Shown here piece by piece: positions 49,978 through 59,733 of a stretch of 64,000 nucleotides of DNA; the stretch's first letter is position 1, and every line of letters starts with the position of its first letter. A program made the position numbers and the translations under genes. The notes below the pieces were generated by a model, which was not told where the DNA came from, made no database searches, and saw nothing but the letters and a program-made list of their open reading frames with translations. The stretch comes from Alphaproteobacteria bacterium (lineage in GTDB: Bacteria; Pseudomonadota; Alphaproteobacteria; Micropepsales; Micropepsaceae), in contig JAFARO010000012.1 of assembly GCA_019245415.1 (NCBI GenBank), forward strand, positions 103,550 to 167,549, read 5' to 3'.

Positions 49978-52248
49978 ATGAAGATTGCCTGTATCGGCGC
50001 CGGTCCCGGTGGGCTCTATTTCGCGATCGCCATGAAGCTGCGCGATCCCGCGCACCGGATCGTCGTGTTCGAGCGCAACAAGCCGGGCGACACTTTCGGC
50101 TGGGGCGTGGTGTTCTCCGACCAGACCATGGAGAACCTCAAGGCCTGCGATCCGCTGAGCGCCAAGACCATGAGCGACGAACTCGCCCATTGGGACGACA
50201 TCGACGTCCATGTAAAGGGCGCGACGATCACCTCGGGCGGTCACGGCTTCATCGGCATCGGGCGCAAGCGCCTGCTGGAGATCCTGCAAGCCCGCGCCCG
50301 CGAATTGGGCGTCGAACTGCGCTTCGAGACCGAGATCGAGCCCGATGGCGCCTTGCTGGAAGACTACGATCTGGTCGTCGCCTGCGACGGCATCAACTCG
50401 AAATTCCGCTCCGCGCATGCCGGGGACTTCCAGACCGAGATCGAGACCCGCGCCAACCATTTCATCTGGTACGGCACGCATCGGCGCTTCGACGCCTTCA
50501 ATTTCATCTTCAAGGAGACCGAGCACGGCTGGATCTGGGCCCATGCCTACCAGTTCGACAAGGACACCGCGACCTTCATCGTCGAATGCGGGCCGGAAAC
50601 CTTTCGCCGCTTCGGCTTCGGCGAAATGAGCCAGGCGCAATCCTCGCGCCTCTGCGAGGAGATTTTCGCGGATCATCTGGGCGGCCACGAGCTCATGACC
50701 AACGCCGCCCATCTGCGCGGCTCGGCGTGGCTCCAGTTCCGGCGCGTGCTCTGCGGCAACTGGCGGCGCGGCAACACGGTGCTGCTCGGCGACGCGGCGC
50801 ATACCGCCCATTTCTCCATCGGCTCGGGCACCAAGCTCGCGCTCGAGGACGCGATCGAACTGGCCAGGGTGTTGAGCGATTCCGCGCGCGATCTCGATGC
50901 CGCCTTGGCCAGGTATCAGGAGGTGCGGCAACTGGAAGCGCTCAAGCTGCAGAGCGCCGCGCGCAACTCGACCGAATGGTTCGAGACGGTCGAGCGCTAT
51001 CTGAAATTCGAGCCGCTGCAATTCGCCTATTCGCTGCTCACCCGCAGCCAGCGCGTCAGCCACGAGAATTTGCGCCTGCGCGATGCCAAATGGCTCGAAG
51101 GGGTGGAGCGCTGGTTCTCCGGCCGGCCAGTGGCGCCGATGTTCGCGCCGTTCAAGCTGCGCGGCATGGAGCTGATCAACCGCGTGGTGGTCTCGCCGAT
51201 GGCGATGTATTCGGCGGTCGACGGCCGGCCGACCGATTTTCATCTGGTGCATTACGGGGCACGCGCTTTGGGCGGCGCGGGTCTCGTCTATACCGAGATG
51301 ACCTGCGTCTCGCCCGAAGGCCGCATCACGCCGGCCTGTCCGGGATTGTGGAACGCCGAACAGGAAGCGATGTGGAAGCGCATCGCCGACTTCGTCCATG
51401 GCCACAGCAGCGCCAAGATCTGCCTCCAGCTCGGCCATAGCGGTGCCAAGGGCTCGACGCGCGTGCCCTGGGAGGGCGAGGACAAGCCGCTCGCCGGCGG
51501 CAACTGGCCTTTGATGGCACCGTCGGACGTCGCCTGGTCGGAAGAAAACGCGGTTCCGACGCCGATGACCCGCGCCGACATGGATCGGGTGCGCGACGAA
51601 TTCGTCGCCGCGACCGAGCGCGGCGCGCGTGCCGGCTTCGACATGCTGGAGCTCCACTGCGCCCATGGTTATCTCTTCTCGGCCTTCATCAGCCCGACCC
51701 AGAACAAGCGCCACGATGCTTATGGCGGATCGCTGGAGAACCGGCTGCGCTATCCGCTGGAAGTTTTCCGCGCCATGCGCGCGGCATGGCCGAACGACCG
51801 TCCAATGTCGGTGCGCATCTCGGCGCATGACTGGGCCGGCGAGGACAACGTCACGCCGAAGGAGGCGGTCGAGATCGCGCGCGCCTTCGTCGCGGCCGGC
51901 GCCGACATCATCGACGTCTCTTCCGGCCAGGTAACCAGGATGCAGAAGCCGGTCTATGGCCGCATGTTTCAGACGCCGTTTTCCGACCGCATCCGCAACG
52001 AGCTCGGCGTCGCGACCATCGCAGTCGGCAACATCTACGAGATCGATCATGTGAACTCGATCCTCGCCGCCGGCCGCGCCGATCTTTGCGCGCTGGCGCG
52101 TCCCCACCAGATGGACCCCAACTGGACCTTGCGCGCGGCGGCCGAGCAGAAGCACAAAGAGCCGCCGCTCCCGGTGCAGTACCAGAGCGGTTATCGTCAG
52201 CTCGTCACCAATCTCGAAAGGGCCGGTCAGATGGCGCTGCTGGCATGA
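49978..52248 (+). CDS. Anthraniloyl-CoA/salicylyl-CoA monooxygenase fused to old yellow enzyme
   Basis: A 756-residue fusion. Residues 1-380 are a flavin monooxygenase ([27 protein letters not shown]). Residues 390-756 are an old-yellow-enzyme barrel ([37 protein letters not shown]). This architecture matches 2-aminobenzoyl-CoA monooxygenase/reductase and the salicylyl-CoA 5-hydroxylase fusion, which hydroxylate and reduce an aromatic CoA ester to bypass ring-cleaving dioxygenases. AAAGGAG ribosome site. First gene of the unit with SDR, MarR, hydratase and RidA. Confidence 0.9.
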   Translation: MKIACIGAGPGGLYFAIAMKLRDPAHRIVVFERNKPGDTFGWGVVFSDQTMENLKACDPLSAKTMSDELAHWDDIDVHVKGATITSGGHGFIGIGRKRLLEILQARARELGVELRFETEIEPDGALLEDYDLVVACDGINSKFRSAHAGDFQTEIETRANHFIWYGTHRRFDAFNFIFKETEHGWIWAHAYQFDKDTATFIVECGPETFRRFGFGEMSQAQSSRLCEEIFADHLGGHELMTNAAHLRGSAWLQFRRVLCGNWRRGNTVLLGDAAHTAHFSIGSGTKLALEDAIELARVLSDSARDLDAALARYQEVRQLEALKLQSAARNSTEWFETVERYLKFEPLQFAYSLLTRSQRVSHENLRLRDAKWLEGVERWFSGRPVAPMFAPFKLRGMELINRVVVSPMAMYSAVDGRPTDFHLVHYGARALGGAGLVYTEMTCVSPEGRITPACPGLWNAEQEAMWKRIADFVHGHSSAKICLQLGHSGAKGSTRVPWEGEDKPLAGGNWPLMAPSDVAWSEENAVPTPMTRADMDRVRDEFVAATERGARAGFDMLELHCAHGYLFSAFISPTQNKRHDAYGGSLENRLRYPLEVFRAMRAAWPNDRPMSVRISAHDWAGEDNVTPKEAVEIARAFVAAGADIIDVSSGQVTRMQKPVYGRMFQTPFSDRIRNELGVATIAVGNIYEIDHVNSILAAGRADLCALARPHQMDPNWTLRAAAEQKHKEPPLPVQYQSGYRQLVTNLERAGQMALLA

Positions 52249-52994
52249 CGCACGCGATCGTCACCGGAGGCGGCAGCGGCATCGGCCTCGCCATCGCCGT
52301 GCGCCTGGCCGCGCTGGACATGGAGGTCACCATCATGGGCCGCGATCCGGCGCGGCTGGACGCGGCGCGCGCGCGGCATCCTCAGCTTCGCATGGTCGTC
52401 TGCGACGTGACCGACCGCGGGGGCGTGCGCCGCGCGGTGGCCAAGGCCGTCGAGCTGTCGGGCGCGGTCGATGTCGCGGTCAACGGCGCCGGCTTCGTGC
52501 GCAGCGCGCCCTTCCTCAAGCACAGCGAAGCCGACTGGCAGGAGATCATGGCCACCAACCTGATGGGCGCGGTGCACGTGATCCAGGAAGTGCTGCCGGC
52601 GATGCGCGAGCGCGACTTTGGCCGCATCGTCAATGTCGCCAGCACGACCTCGCTCAAGCCTTATCCCTATGTCTCGGCCTATGTCACCAGCAAGCATGCG
52701 CTGCTCGGCCTGACGCGCGCGCTGGCGCTCGAGCTGGCGCGCAGCGGCATCACCGTCAACGCGGTCTGCCCGGGCTATACCGATACCGAGCTGCTCGGCG
52801 GCGCGATCGCGACGATCAAGTCCAAGACCGGCCGCAGCGACGCGGACGCGCGCAAGATCCTCGCCGCCGCCAATCCGCAAGGCCGCCTGGTCGATCCGGA
52901 GGAAGTCGCGCACGCCGTGGCGTGGCTGGTCTCGCCGGATTCGCATTCCATCACCGGCCAGGCCATCGTCGTCGCCGGCGGCGAGGTGATGTGA
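52245..52994 (+). CDS. SDR-family 3-hydroxyacyl-CoA dehydrogenase-like enzyme
   Basis: A 249-residue [14 protein letters not shown] cofactor loop, NGAG, catalytic Ser region VASTTSLK and YVTSK. The ATG overlaps the monooxygenase stop (ATGA). In related clusters such an SDR oxidises the hydroxyl on the dearomatised ring CoA ester; here this is positional inference. Confidence 0.88.
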   Translation: MTHAIVTGGGSGIGLAIAVRLAALDMEVTIMGRDPARLDAARARHPQLRMVVCDVTDRGGVRRAVAKAVELSGAVDVAVNGAGFVRSAPFLKHSEADWQEIMATNLMGAVHVIQEVLPAMRERDFGRIVNVASTTSLKPYPYVSAYVTSKHALLGLTRALALELARSGITVNAVCPGYTDTELLGGAIATIKSKTGRSDADARKILAAANPQGRLVDPEEVAHAVAWLVSPDSHSITGQAIVVAGGEVM

Positions 52995-53467
52995 TGGCGC
53001 TCGCCGAAAAGCTCGAAGGCGCGCCCCACAGCAAGCAATCGCTCAGGCTGTGGCTGCGCCTGCTCACCTGCGCCACCACCATCGAGAAGAAGGCGCGCGC
53101 AATGCTGGTCGAGCGCTTCGCCACCACTCTGCCGCGCTTCGACGTCCTGGCGGCGCTCGACCGCGCCCCTGACGGCCTGACCATGGGCGCCCTGTCCGGG
53201 CAGCTTCTGGTCTCCAACGGCAACGTCACCGCCATCGTCGCGCGCCTGGTCGCGGACGGCCTCGTCAGCCGGACGCAGGAGCGCGGCGACCGGCGCGTGC
53301 TGCGCGTCAAGCTCACCGCCAGGGGCCGGCGCGATTTCCGCCTCTTCGCCGCGGAGCATGAGCGCTGGATCGAATGCCTGCTGGGCGATCTGGGCGAGGG
53401 CGAAGTGCAACAGCTCCTCGCCGGTCTCGCGCGGGTGAAGACTTCCATCGAAAGGAGCGGATTATGA
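52994..53467 (+). CDS. MarR-family transcription regulator
   Basis: A 157-residue regulator. The winged-helix core is [16 protein letters not shown], then [20 protein letters not shown] (recognition helix) and the wing [14 protein letters not shown]. The start shares a base with the SDR stop (TGATG). MarR proteins in such clusters sense an aromatic CoA ester and repress the operon; the gap at 49841-49977 is the likely target. Confidence 0.9.
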   Translation: MALAEKLEGAPHSKQSLRLWLRLLTCATTIEKKARAMLVERFATTLPRFDVLAALDRAPDGLTMGALSGQLLVSNGNVTAIVARLVADGLVSRTQERGDRRVLRVKLTARGRRDFRLFAAEHERWIECLLGDLGEGEVQQLLAGLARVKTSIERSGL

Positions 53468-54282
53468 CCCGCCTCGATCCCTCGACGTTCCAGCCGCAGC
53501 ATTTCCGCTGGGCGTTCGCCGACGGCATAGCCAGCGTCACGCTCGACCGGCCGGAGCGCAAGAACCCGCTCACCTTCGAATCCTATGCCGAACTGCGCGA
53601 CATGTTCCGCGCGCTGGTCTACACCCCGATGGTGAAGGCGGTGATCGTCGCGGGCAGCGGCGGCAATTTCTGCTCCGGCGGCGACGTGCACGAGATCATC
53701 GGGCCGCTGACCAAGAAGGACATGACGGGCCTGCTCGAATTCACCCGCATGACCGGCGACCTGGTGAAGGCGATGCGCGGCTGCCCGCAGCCCATCGTCG
53801 CCGCCATCGACGGCATCTGCGCCGGCGCCGGCGCCATCGTCGCCATGGCCTCGGACATCCGCTTCGCCACGCCGCGCGCCAAGACCGCGTTCCTGTTCAC
53901 CCGCGTGGGCCTCGCCGGCTGCGACATGGGCGCCTGCGCGATCCTGCCCAGGCTGATCGGGCAGGGGCGCGCCTCGGAGCTGCTCTTCACCGGCCGCTTC
54001 ATGAGCGCGGAGGAGGGCGAGCGCTGGGGTTTCCACAATCGCCTCGTCGCGCCGGAAGACCTGATGACGACCGCGATGGAGATGGCGCGGTCGCTGGCCT
54101 CCGGTCCGACCTTCGCGCACGGCATCACCAAGACCCAGCTCAACACCGAATGGGCCGTGAGCCTGGACGTCGCCATCGAGATGGAAGCCCAGGCGCAGGC
54201 GATCTGCATGCAGACTGAGGACTTCCGGCGGGCCTATGAGGCGTTCGCCGCGAAACAGCAGCCCAAGTTCGAAGGAAACTGA
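53464..54282 (+). CDS. Enoyl-CoA hydratase/isomerase
   Basis: A 272-residue crotonase-family protein. Oxyanion-hole segments are [13 protein letters not shown] and the later [27 protein letters not shown]; the second catalytic Glu is replaced by Cys-Asp in this loop, which is common in isomerase or hydrolase subfamilies. The ATG overlaps the MarR stop by four bases. Expected to hydrate or open the ring-derived CoA ester in the same pathway as the monooxygenase fusion. Confidence 0.85.
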   Translation: MTRLDPSTFQPQHFRWAFADGIASVTLDRPERKNPLTFESYAELRDMFRALVYTPMVKAVIVAGSGGNFCSGGDVHEIIGPLTKKDMTGLLEFTRMTGDLVKAMRGCPQPIVAAIDGICAGAGAIVAMASDIRFATPRAKTAFLFTRVGLAGCDMGACAILPRLIGQGRASELLFTGRFMSAEEGERWGFHNRLVAPEDLMTTAMEMARSLASGPTFAHGITKTQLNTEWAVSLDVAIEMEAQAQAICMQTEDFRRAYEAFAAKQQPKFEGN

Positions 54283-54284
54283 CC

Positions 54285-54677
54285 ATGCGCGTGCTGCAAC
54301 CGGAAGGCTGGTCCAGGCCCAAGGGCTATGCCAACGGCATCGAGGCGACGGGCCGCACGGTTTTCGTCGCCGGCCAGGTCGGCTGGGACAAGGACCAGCG
54401 CTTCACGGCGAAGGATTTCGCTGGCCAGTTCGAGCAGGCGCTTGGGAACATTCTCGCGGTGCTGAAGGAAGCCGGCGCCCGGCCGGAGCACATCGTGCGG
54501 CTGACCTGGTTCGTCACCGACAAGCGTGCCTATCTGGCGCAGGCGGCCGAAGTCGGCGCCGCCTACCGCCGCCTGATGGGCCGGCATTATCCCGCGATGT
54601 CCGTTGTCCAGGTGTCCGCGCTAATGGAGGACGAGGCCCTGGTCGAGATCGAAGCCACGGCGGTGGTGGGGGAGTAG
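54285..54677 (+). CDS. RidA/YjgF-family protein
   Basis: A 130-residue enamine/imine deaminase-type protein. VFVAGQVGWDKD and PAMSVVQVSALMEDEALVEIEA match the fold, although the canonical arginine in the active site is not clearly kept (the C-terminal motif has Ser-Val-Val-Gln-Val). Two bases after the hydratase stop. In aminobenzoyl-CoA catabolism it could remove the amino group as ammonia from an enamine intermediate; that is inference. Confidence 0.85.
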   Translation: MRVLQPEGWSRPKGYANGIEATGRTVFVAGQVGWDKDQRFTAKDFAGQFEQALGNILAVLKEAGARPEHIVRLTWFVTDKRAYLAQAAEVGAAYRRLMGRHYPAMSVVQVSALMEDEALVEIEATAVVGE

Positions 54678-54685
54678 AGCTGCTG

Positions 54686-54818
54686 ATCCTCCCCCGTTTA
54701 CGGGGGAGGTGGATCGGCGCACCAGCGCCGAGACGGAGGGGGGAGCGAGTGACGCGCCCCCTCCGCCTCCCCCGCAACAAGTGCGGGGTCGGCACCTCCC
54801 CCGTAAACGGGGGAGGAT
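54686..54818. repeat. Dispersed GC palindrome (REP-like), type A
   Basis: ATCCTCCCCCGTTTACGGGG at 54686 is repeated in inverted form near 54794-54818, enclosing about 85 bases. Each arm is itself a hairpin. It sits in the gap between ridA and the dehydrogenase gene and looks like a REP-type intergenic repeat. Confidence 0.6.
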
Positions 54819-54909
54819 TCCGGGCATTCGCGCAATCGCGTCGCTTGATAGCGATTGCCGCCTCCGGCTAGTTTCGCGGCCGCGTTGTGGACGGAAAAGA
54901 CAGAGAACG

Positions 54910-56970
54910 GTGACGGCAACGGCGCATGCCGCCAAGAGCGCGGCGCAATCCGAGGTGCGGGTGGACTGGAAGCGGGCGGCGTCGCTCGTCCTTCTGTCGC
55001 GCGCGCTCGACACGCTCGAAGAGACGCGCCTCGTCCCCGAGAAGAAGGTGCTCTATCAGTTCTCCGCCCGCGGCCACGATGTGGCCCAGGTACTTCTGGG
55101 CCTGCAGCTCACCCATCGCCACGACGCAGTCTGCGGCTATTACCGCTCGCGGCCGATCCTGCTCGCGCTGGGCGTCGATCCCGCCGACGCGCTCGGCTCC
55201 AGCATGGCGCGCGAAGGCGGCTATTCCGACGGCCGCGATATCGGCGCGGTGTTCAACTACCCCAATCCGAACGGACCTTCGGCGCTGCCGATGTGCGGCG
55301 GCGTCGGCGCGCAATACACGCCCACCGCCGGCTGGGCCCAGGCACTCGAATACCGCCGCAAGGTGCTGGGCGAAACGGCGTATGACGGCGCCATCGGCGT
55401 GGTGTTGGGCGGCGACGGATCGGTGGCGACCAACGGCTTCTGGTCCGCTCTGACGATGGCGACCACGCTCAAGCTGCCGATGCTGTTCTATATCGAGGAC
55501 AACGGCTATGGCATCTCGGTGCCGTCGCATCTGCAGACGCCGGGCGCGGATATCGCCGCCAACCTGAAGAGCTTCCGCAATCTGCATATGCTGTCGGGCG
55601 ATGGGACCGAGCCCGAGCAAGCGGCGGCGCTGATCGGCGAAGCGGTGGCGCACACGCGCGCGCGCAAGGGCCCGTGTCTGCTGCGTCTCACGGTGCCCCG
55701 TCTCGAGGGCCATTCCTTTCAGGACACCCAGACCTACAAGTCGAAGGAGATCGTCGAGCGCGAATGGGCGCGCGATCCGCTGCCCAAGCTCGAAGCGCTG
55801 CTCGATGCGCGCGACTGGAACCAGCTCGGCGCCGAGGCCGATGCGGTGGCGGAAGACGCGCGCGCCCGCGCCGAAGCGCGCGGCGTCGCCGATCCGGCAC
55901 GCGTGACGAGGCACGTCTTCTTCGAGGGCGAGGTGCAGACGATCGGCGGGCAATGGGCGCAAGGCTATACTCCTCCGCCCACGGACGATGTGCCGGCCGC
56001 GAGCGGCCAGCGCATCAACATGGTGACCGCGATCCGCCGCACCTTGGAACACGAGCTTGGCGTCAATCCCAAGGTCGTGGTCTTCGGCGAGGACGTCGGC
56101 CCCAAAGGCGGCGTGCATGCGGTGACCATGGGGCTGCAGGAAAAGTTCGGCGCCGAGCGCGTCTTCGACACCTCGCTGTCGGAGGAGGGCATCATCGGCC
56201 GCGCGGTGGGGATGGCGCTGGCGGGGCTGGTGCCGGTGCCGGAGATCCAGTTCCGCAAATATGCCGATCCCGCGACCGAGCAGCTCAACGATTGCGGCAC
56301 CATGCGCTGGCGCACCAACAACCGCTTCGCCGCGCCGATCGTGGTGCGCATCCCCGGCGGCTTCTTCAAATGCGGCGACCCGTGGCACAGCCAGACCGAC
56401 GAGGTGCGCTTCGTCCATTCGCCGGGATGGAAGGTCGCGGTGCCCTCGAACGCGGAGGATGCCGTCGGCCTGTTGCGTGGCTCTCTGCGCGGCAACGATC
56501 CGGTGATCTTCTTCGAGCACCGCGCGATGCTGGACGCGCCGAGCGCGCGCCGGCCCTATCCCGGCGACGATTTCGTGCTGCCGTTCGGCAAGGCGCGGCG
56601 GGTGCGCGAAGGAACTGGGATAACCCTCGTGACCTGGGGCGCGATGGTCGAGCGCTGCGAGGAAGCGGCGGAGGGCTTGTCCGCCGATATTCTCGATTTG
56701 CGCACGCTGATGCCGTGGGACAAGGAAGCTGTGCTCGCCTCCGTGCGGCGCACGCGGCGCTGCCTGATCGTGCACGAGGACGCGATCAGCGCCGGCTTCG
56801 GCGCCGAGATCGCCGCGACCGTGGCGCAGGAGAGCTTCTTCGATCTCGACGCACCGGTCTCGCGCCTCGCCATGCCCGACATCCCGAGCCCGCACAATCC
56901 CGTGCTGATGGAAGCCGCGCTTCCCTCGGTCGAAGGCATCCGGGCGAGGATGGAAGAGTTGCTGGGATGA
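54910..56970 (+). CDS. 2-oxoacid dehydrogenase E1, alpha and beta subunits fused
   Basis: A 686-residue protein. The alpha half has the TPP motif GGDGSVATNGF...EDNGYGIS and phosphorylation-loop-like HRHDAVCGYYRSR. The beta half begins near residue 365 (NMVTAIRRTLEHELG; FGEDVGPKGGVH; EEGIIGRAVGMALAG). The start is taken at GTG 54910 because the upstream frame lies in the REP-like repeat. Branched-chain-type E1 fusions of this layout decarboxylate 2-oxoacids and transfer the acyl group to E2, which is the next gene. Confidence 0.9.
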   Translation: MTATAHAAKSAAQSEVRVDWKRAASLVLLSRALDTLEETRLVPEKKVLYQFSARGHDVAQVLLGLQLTHRHDAVCGYYRSRPILLALGVDPADALGSSMAREGGYSDGRDIGAVFNYPNPNGPSALPMCGGVGAQYTPTAGWAQALEYRRKVLGETAYDGAIGVVLGGDGSVATNGFWSALTMATTLKLPMLFYIEDNGYGISVPSHLQTPGADIAANLKSFRNLHMLSGDGTEPEQAAALIGEAVAHTRARKGPCLLRLTVPRLEGHSFQDTQTYKSKEIVEREWARDPLPKLEALLDARDWNQLGAEADAVAEDARARAEARGVADPARVTRHVFFEGEVQTIGGQWAQGYTPPPTDDVPAASGQRINMVTAIRRTLEHELGVNPKVVVFGEDVGPKGGVHAVTMGLQEKFGAERVFDTSLSEEGIIGRAVGMALAGLVPVPEIQFRKYADPATEQLNDCGTMRWRTNNRFAAPIVVRIPGGFFKCGDPWHSQTDEVRFVHSPGWKVAVPSNAEDAVGLLRGSLRGNDPVIFFEHRAMLDAPSARRPYPGDDFVLPFGKARRVREGTGITLVTWGAMVERCEEAAEGLSADILDLRTLMPWDKEAVLASVRRTRRCLIVHEDAISAGFGAEIAATVAQESFFDLDAPVSRLAMPDIPSPHNPVLMEAALPSVEGIRARMEELLG

Positions 56971-57019
56971 AGGATAACGTCGGCACCCCCCCTTCATCCA
57001 CCACCCAACAAAAAAGGAT

Positions 57020-57095
57020 GTCATCGCCCGGCTTGTCCGGGCGACCCATTTTTTGCAAGAAAGAAATTGGGTCGCCCGCATCCGCGGGCGATGAC
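57020..57095. repeat. Inverted palindrome pair (BIME/REP-like), type B
   Basis: Two hairpins of about 28 bases, GTCATCGCCCGG...CGACCCA and its near-perfect inverse, are separated by an A/T-rich spacer at 57049-57067. It lies between E1 and E2 genes. Confidence 0.6.
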
Positions 57096-57178
57096 GAGTA
57101 TTATTTGATAGTAAGAAGATCGGGACAGCCGGAATCCGTTCCCGGGTACGACGATCGAGTAGGATGTGAAAGTAGCGC

Positions 57179-58312
57179 ATGACCACCGACATCCGCGCGC
57201 CGATGGAGCAGGAGGGCACCAAGTCGGTGCTCAAGACCTGGCTCAAGAATGTCGGCGACGCCGTTCGCGCCGACGAGCCGCTGCTCGAGCTCGAAACCGA
57301 CAAGGTCGCGGTCGAGATCGCCGCGCCCTGCGACGGCGTGCTCGCCGAGATCGCGGTCCAGCCCGACGACGACGTCGAGCCGGGCATGCTGCTCGGCCGC
57401 ATCGCGCAGCAACGTGCCGGCTCCGCCGACAAGGCCGTGACGCAGCGCGCGGCGCCCGCCACGCCGCCGGCACCGCGCGCCGAAACCGCCGTGGCCGCGC
57501 CGCTTTCGCCCGGCATCCGCAAGCTGCTCGCCGAGCACGGCCTGAGCGCGAGCGAGGTCCCGGTCAGCGGCGCGCGTCTGACGCGCGAGGACATCGAGGC
57601 GGAAGTGAAGCGCCGTGGCGCGGGCGGCGATGGCGGCGTCGTCAAAGTCCCCCACGATTCCATGCGCCGGCGCATCGCCGAGCACATGACGCGCTCGGTG
57701 ACGGTGGCGCCGCATGTCACCGCGGTGTTCGAAGCAGATTTCAGCGCGCCCCTGGCCCATCGCGCCCTGCAGAAGTCGAAGGGCGTCAGCCTGACCTATT
57801 CGGCCTATCTGGTCTGGGCGGCGGCGCGTGCGATGGAAGCGGCGCCCGCCGTCAACGGCCGCTGGTTCGAAGACCGCATCGAGATCTACGACGATGTGAA
57901 CATCGGCGTCGGTACCGCGCTCGGCGACAAGGGCCTGGTGGTGCCGGTGATCGCGCGGGCGCAGACGCTCTCCCTGCTCGAGATCGCCGGGCGGCTTCAG
58001 GACCTCACCGCGCGCGCGCGCGACGGGACGCTGAAGCCTGAAGACGTGCGCGGCGGCACCTTCTCGATCTCCAATCACGGGACCTCGGGTTCGCTGCTCG
58101 CCGCACCCATCATCATCAACCAGCCGCAGGCCGCGATCCTGGGCATCGGCAAGCTCGAGAACCGGGCCGTGGTGCGGGACGATCGGGTCGCGATCCGCCC
58201 GATGGCCTATGTCACGCTGACCATCGACCACCGCATGCTCGACGGCCACCAGACCAATGCTTGGCTGACGAAGTTCGTGGCGCTGCTCGAGGGCTGGCCG
58301 CTCGAAGCGTGA
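57179..58312 (+). CDS. 2-oxoacid dehydrogenase E2 (dihydrolipoyl acyltransferase)
   Basis: A 377-residue E2. One lipoyl domain with Lys42 in ETDKVAVEI; Ala/Pro linker; peripheral-subunit-binding domain (about 107-142, SPGIRKLLAEHGLSASEV); catalytic acyltransferase domain ending with DHRMLDGHQTN. The E3 gene is not in the window. Follows E1, separated by a REP-like element of about 200 bases. Confidence 0.93.
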   Translation: MTTDIRAPMEQEGTKSVLKTWLKNVGDAVRADEPLLELETDKVAVEIAAPCDGVLAEIAVQPDDDVEPGMLLGRIAQQRAGSADKAVTQRAAPATPPAPRAETAVAAPLSPGIRKLLAEHGLSASEVPVSGARLTREDIEAEVKRRGAGGDGGVVKVPHDSMRRRIAEHMTRSVTVAPHVTAVFEADFSAPLAHRALQKSKGVSLTYSAYLVWAAARAMEAAPAVNGRWFEDRIEIYDDVNIGVGTALGDKGLVVPVIARAQTLSLLEIAGRLQDLTARARDGTLKPEDVRGGTFSISNHGTSGSLLAAPIIINQPQAAILGIGKLENRAVVRDDRVAIRPMAYVTLTIDHRMLDGHQTNAWLTKFVALLEGWPLEA

Positions 58313-58333
58313 GGCGTTCTCACCGCCTGCACA

Positions 58334-58509
58334 GCTGTCATCCCCGGCGAGCGCGCTTCGCGCGCGAGGGAAGGGGACCCAGCCGGTGACGCAGTCGCGA
58401 AGATTTGGGAGTAGCCGCAAACCGAGCATGAAATCGGCGAGCTGGGAAATATCCCGACCTGGGTCCCCTTCCCCTCGCTCACTACGTTCGCTCGGCCGGG
58501 GATGACAGC
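58334..58509. repeat. Long inverted repeat, type C
   Basis: GCTGTCATCCCCGGC at 58334 and its inverse ending at 58509; the interior arms (GGAAGGGGACCCAG and CTGGGTCCCCTTCC regions) pair as well. The element sits between the convergent E2 and paaK genes and may terminate both transcripts. Confidence 0.6.
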
Positions 58510-58532
58510 CTGAGGGGCGGAGAGACCGTGCA

Positions 58533-59732
58533 CTATTTCCTATGATCGAACACGCGTTTGGCCTTGCCTTCGGAGCGCGGCAGGGTGCCGGGCTCGACGA
58601 TTTCGACGCTCGCCGAAAGTCCGTAATGCGATTTCATGCGGTGGCCCAGCGAATGGCCTTCGCGTCCCTCGACGGTGATGTGCAGCCGGTCGAGCGTGCC
58701 TTCGCGGCGCACATCGATGCGGTAATGCGGCGTCAGCGCGGGATCCTCCAGGATCAATTCCTCTATCTGGCGCGGGAAGATGTTCACGCCGCGCACGATC
58801 AGCATGTCGTCGCTGCGGCCCAACAACCGCGCCATGCGCCGGAACGTGTCGCCGTCTCTTGGCGGATGAAGCCGCGTCAAGTCGCCGGTGCGGTAGCGGA
58901 TGACGGGCAGCGCCTCCTTGGTGAGAGTGGTCAGCACCAGCTCGCCGATCTCGCCGTTGCCAACCGGCGCGCCGCTCGCGGGATCGACGACCTCCGGAAA
59001 GAAATGATCGTCCCAGATCGTCAGCGCGCCGCGGTCGCTGGGCCGCTCCTGCGCCACGCCGGGGCCGAGCACTTCCGAGAGGCCGTAGACGTCGAGCGCC
59101 GCGATACCGAGCCGCTGCTCGATCGCGCGCTGCATCTCGTCGCTCCACGGTTCGGCGCCGAACATGCCGATCTCGAGCGAGGTGCCGCGCGGATCGACTC
59201 CGCTGCGCTCCAGCGCTTCCGCCAGCACCAGCGCGTAGGACGGCGTGCAGCACAGGATGCGCGGTTTGAGATCGAGGATCAGCTGGACCTGGCGCTCGGT
59301 CTGACCGCCGGAGGCGGGGACGACGGTGCAGCCCAGCCGCTCCGCGCCGCCATGAAATCCCAGGCCGCCGGTGAAGAGGCCGTAGCCATAGGCGTTGTGC
59401 AGCAGGTCGCCCGGCCTCGCCCCGGCGGCCTCCAGATTGCGCGCGACCAGGCCGTGCCAGAGATCGAGATCGCCTCGCGTATAGCCGACGATGGTCGGCT
59501 TGCCGGTGGTGCCGGACGAGGCATGGATGCGGATGAGCTTCTCGCGCGGCACCGCCAGCATGCCGAAGGGATAATGGTCGCGGAAATCGCTCTTCAGCGT
59601 GAACGGAAAGCGCCGCAGGTCGTCGAGCGAACGCAGATCTCGAGGCGTCAGACCCGCGCTGTCGCAGCGCGCGCGATAATAGGACGTGCCCGAGTAAGCG
59701 TGTGCAATGGCATGGCGCAGCGCGTCGAGCAC
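58533..59732 (-). CDS. paaK: Phenylacetate-CoA ligase
   Basis: A 399-residue adenylate-forming ligase. ATP motif SSGTTGKPTIVGYT, then GPGVAQE, YRTGDLTRL and the C-terminal hinge GRSDDMLIVRGVNIFP fit PaaK. The start is GTG at 59732, one base after the paaZ stop; a TGA 13 bases further upstream prevents extension. The N-terminus is about 20-30 residues shorter than usual PaaK but includes HAYSGTSYYRAR. Produces phenylacetyl-CoA, the substrate of PaaABCE. Confidence 0.9.
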   Translation of the reverse strand: MLDALRHAIAHAYSGTSYYRARCDSAGLTPRDLRSLDDLRRFPFTLKSDFRDHYPFGMLAVPREKLIRIHASSGTTGKPTIVGYTRGDLDLWHGLVARNLEAAGARPGDLLHNAYGYGLFTGGLGFHGGAERLGCTVVPASGGQTERQVQLILDLKPRILCCTPSYALVLAEALERSGVDPRGTSLEIGMFGAEPWSDEMQRAIEQRLGIAALDVYGLSEVLGPGVAQERPSDRGALTIWDDHFFPEVVDPASGAPVGNGEIGELVLTTLTKEALPVIRYRTGDLTRLHPPRDGDTFRRMARLLGRSDDMLIVRGVNIFPRQIEELILEDPALTPHYRIDVRREGTLDRLHITVEGREGHSLGHRMKSHYGLSASVEIVEPGTLPRSEGKAKRVFDHRK

Positions 59733-59733
59733 G

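Noticed and set aside
49921..52155. Very long open frame (744 codons) on the minus strand opposite the monooxygenase fusion
   Set aside because: It is antisense to a gene with clear FAD and OYE motifs. Its translation is Arg/His/Ala-rich low-complexity, as expected from codon shadowing in high-GC DNA.
54868..57720. 950-codon minus-strand frame opposite E1 and E2
   Set aside because: It crosses two real genes and an intergenic palindrome and has no recognisable domain. High GC removes stop codons on the antisense strand.
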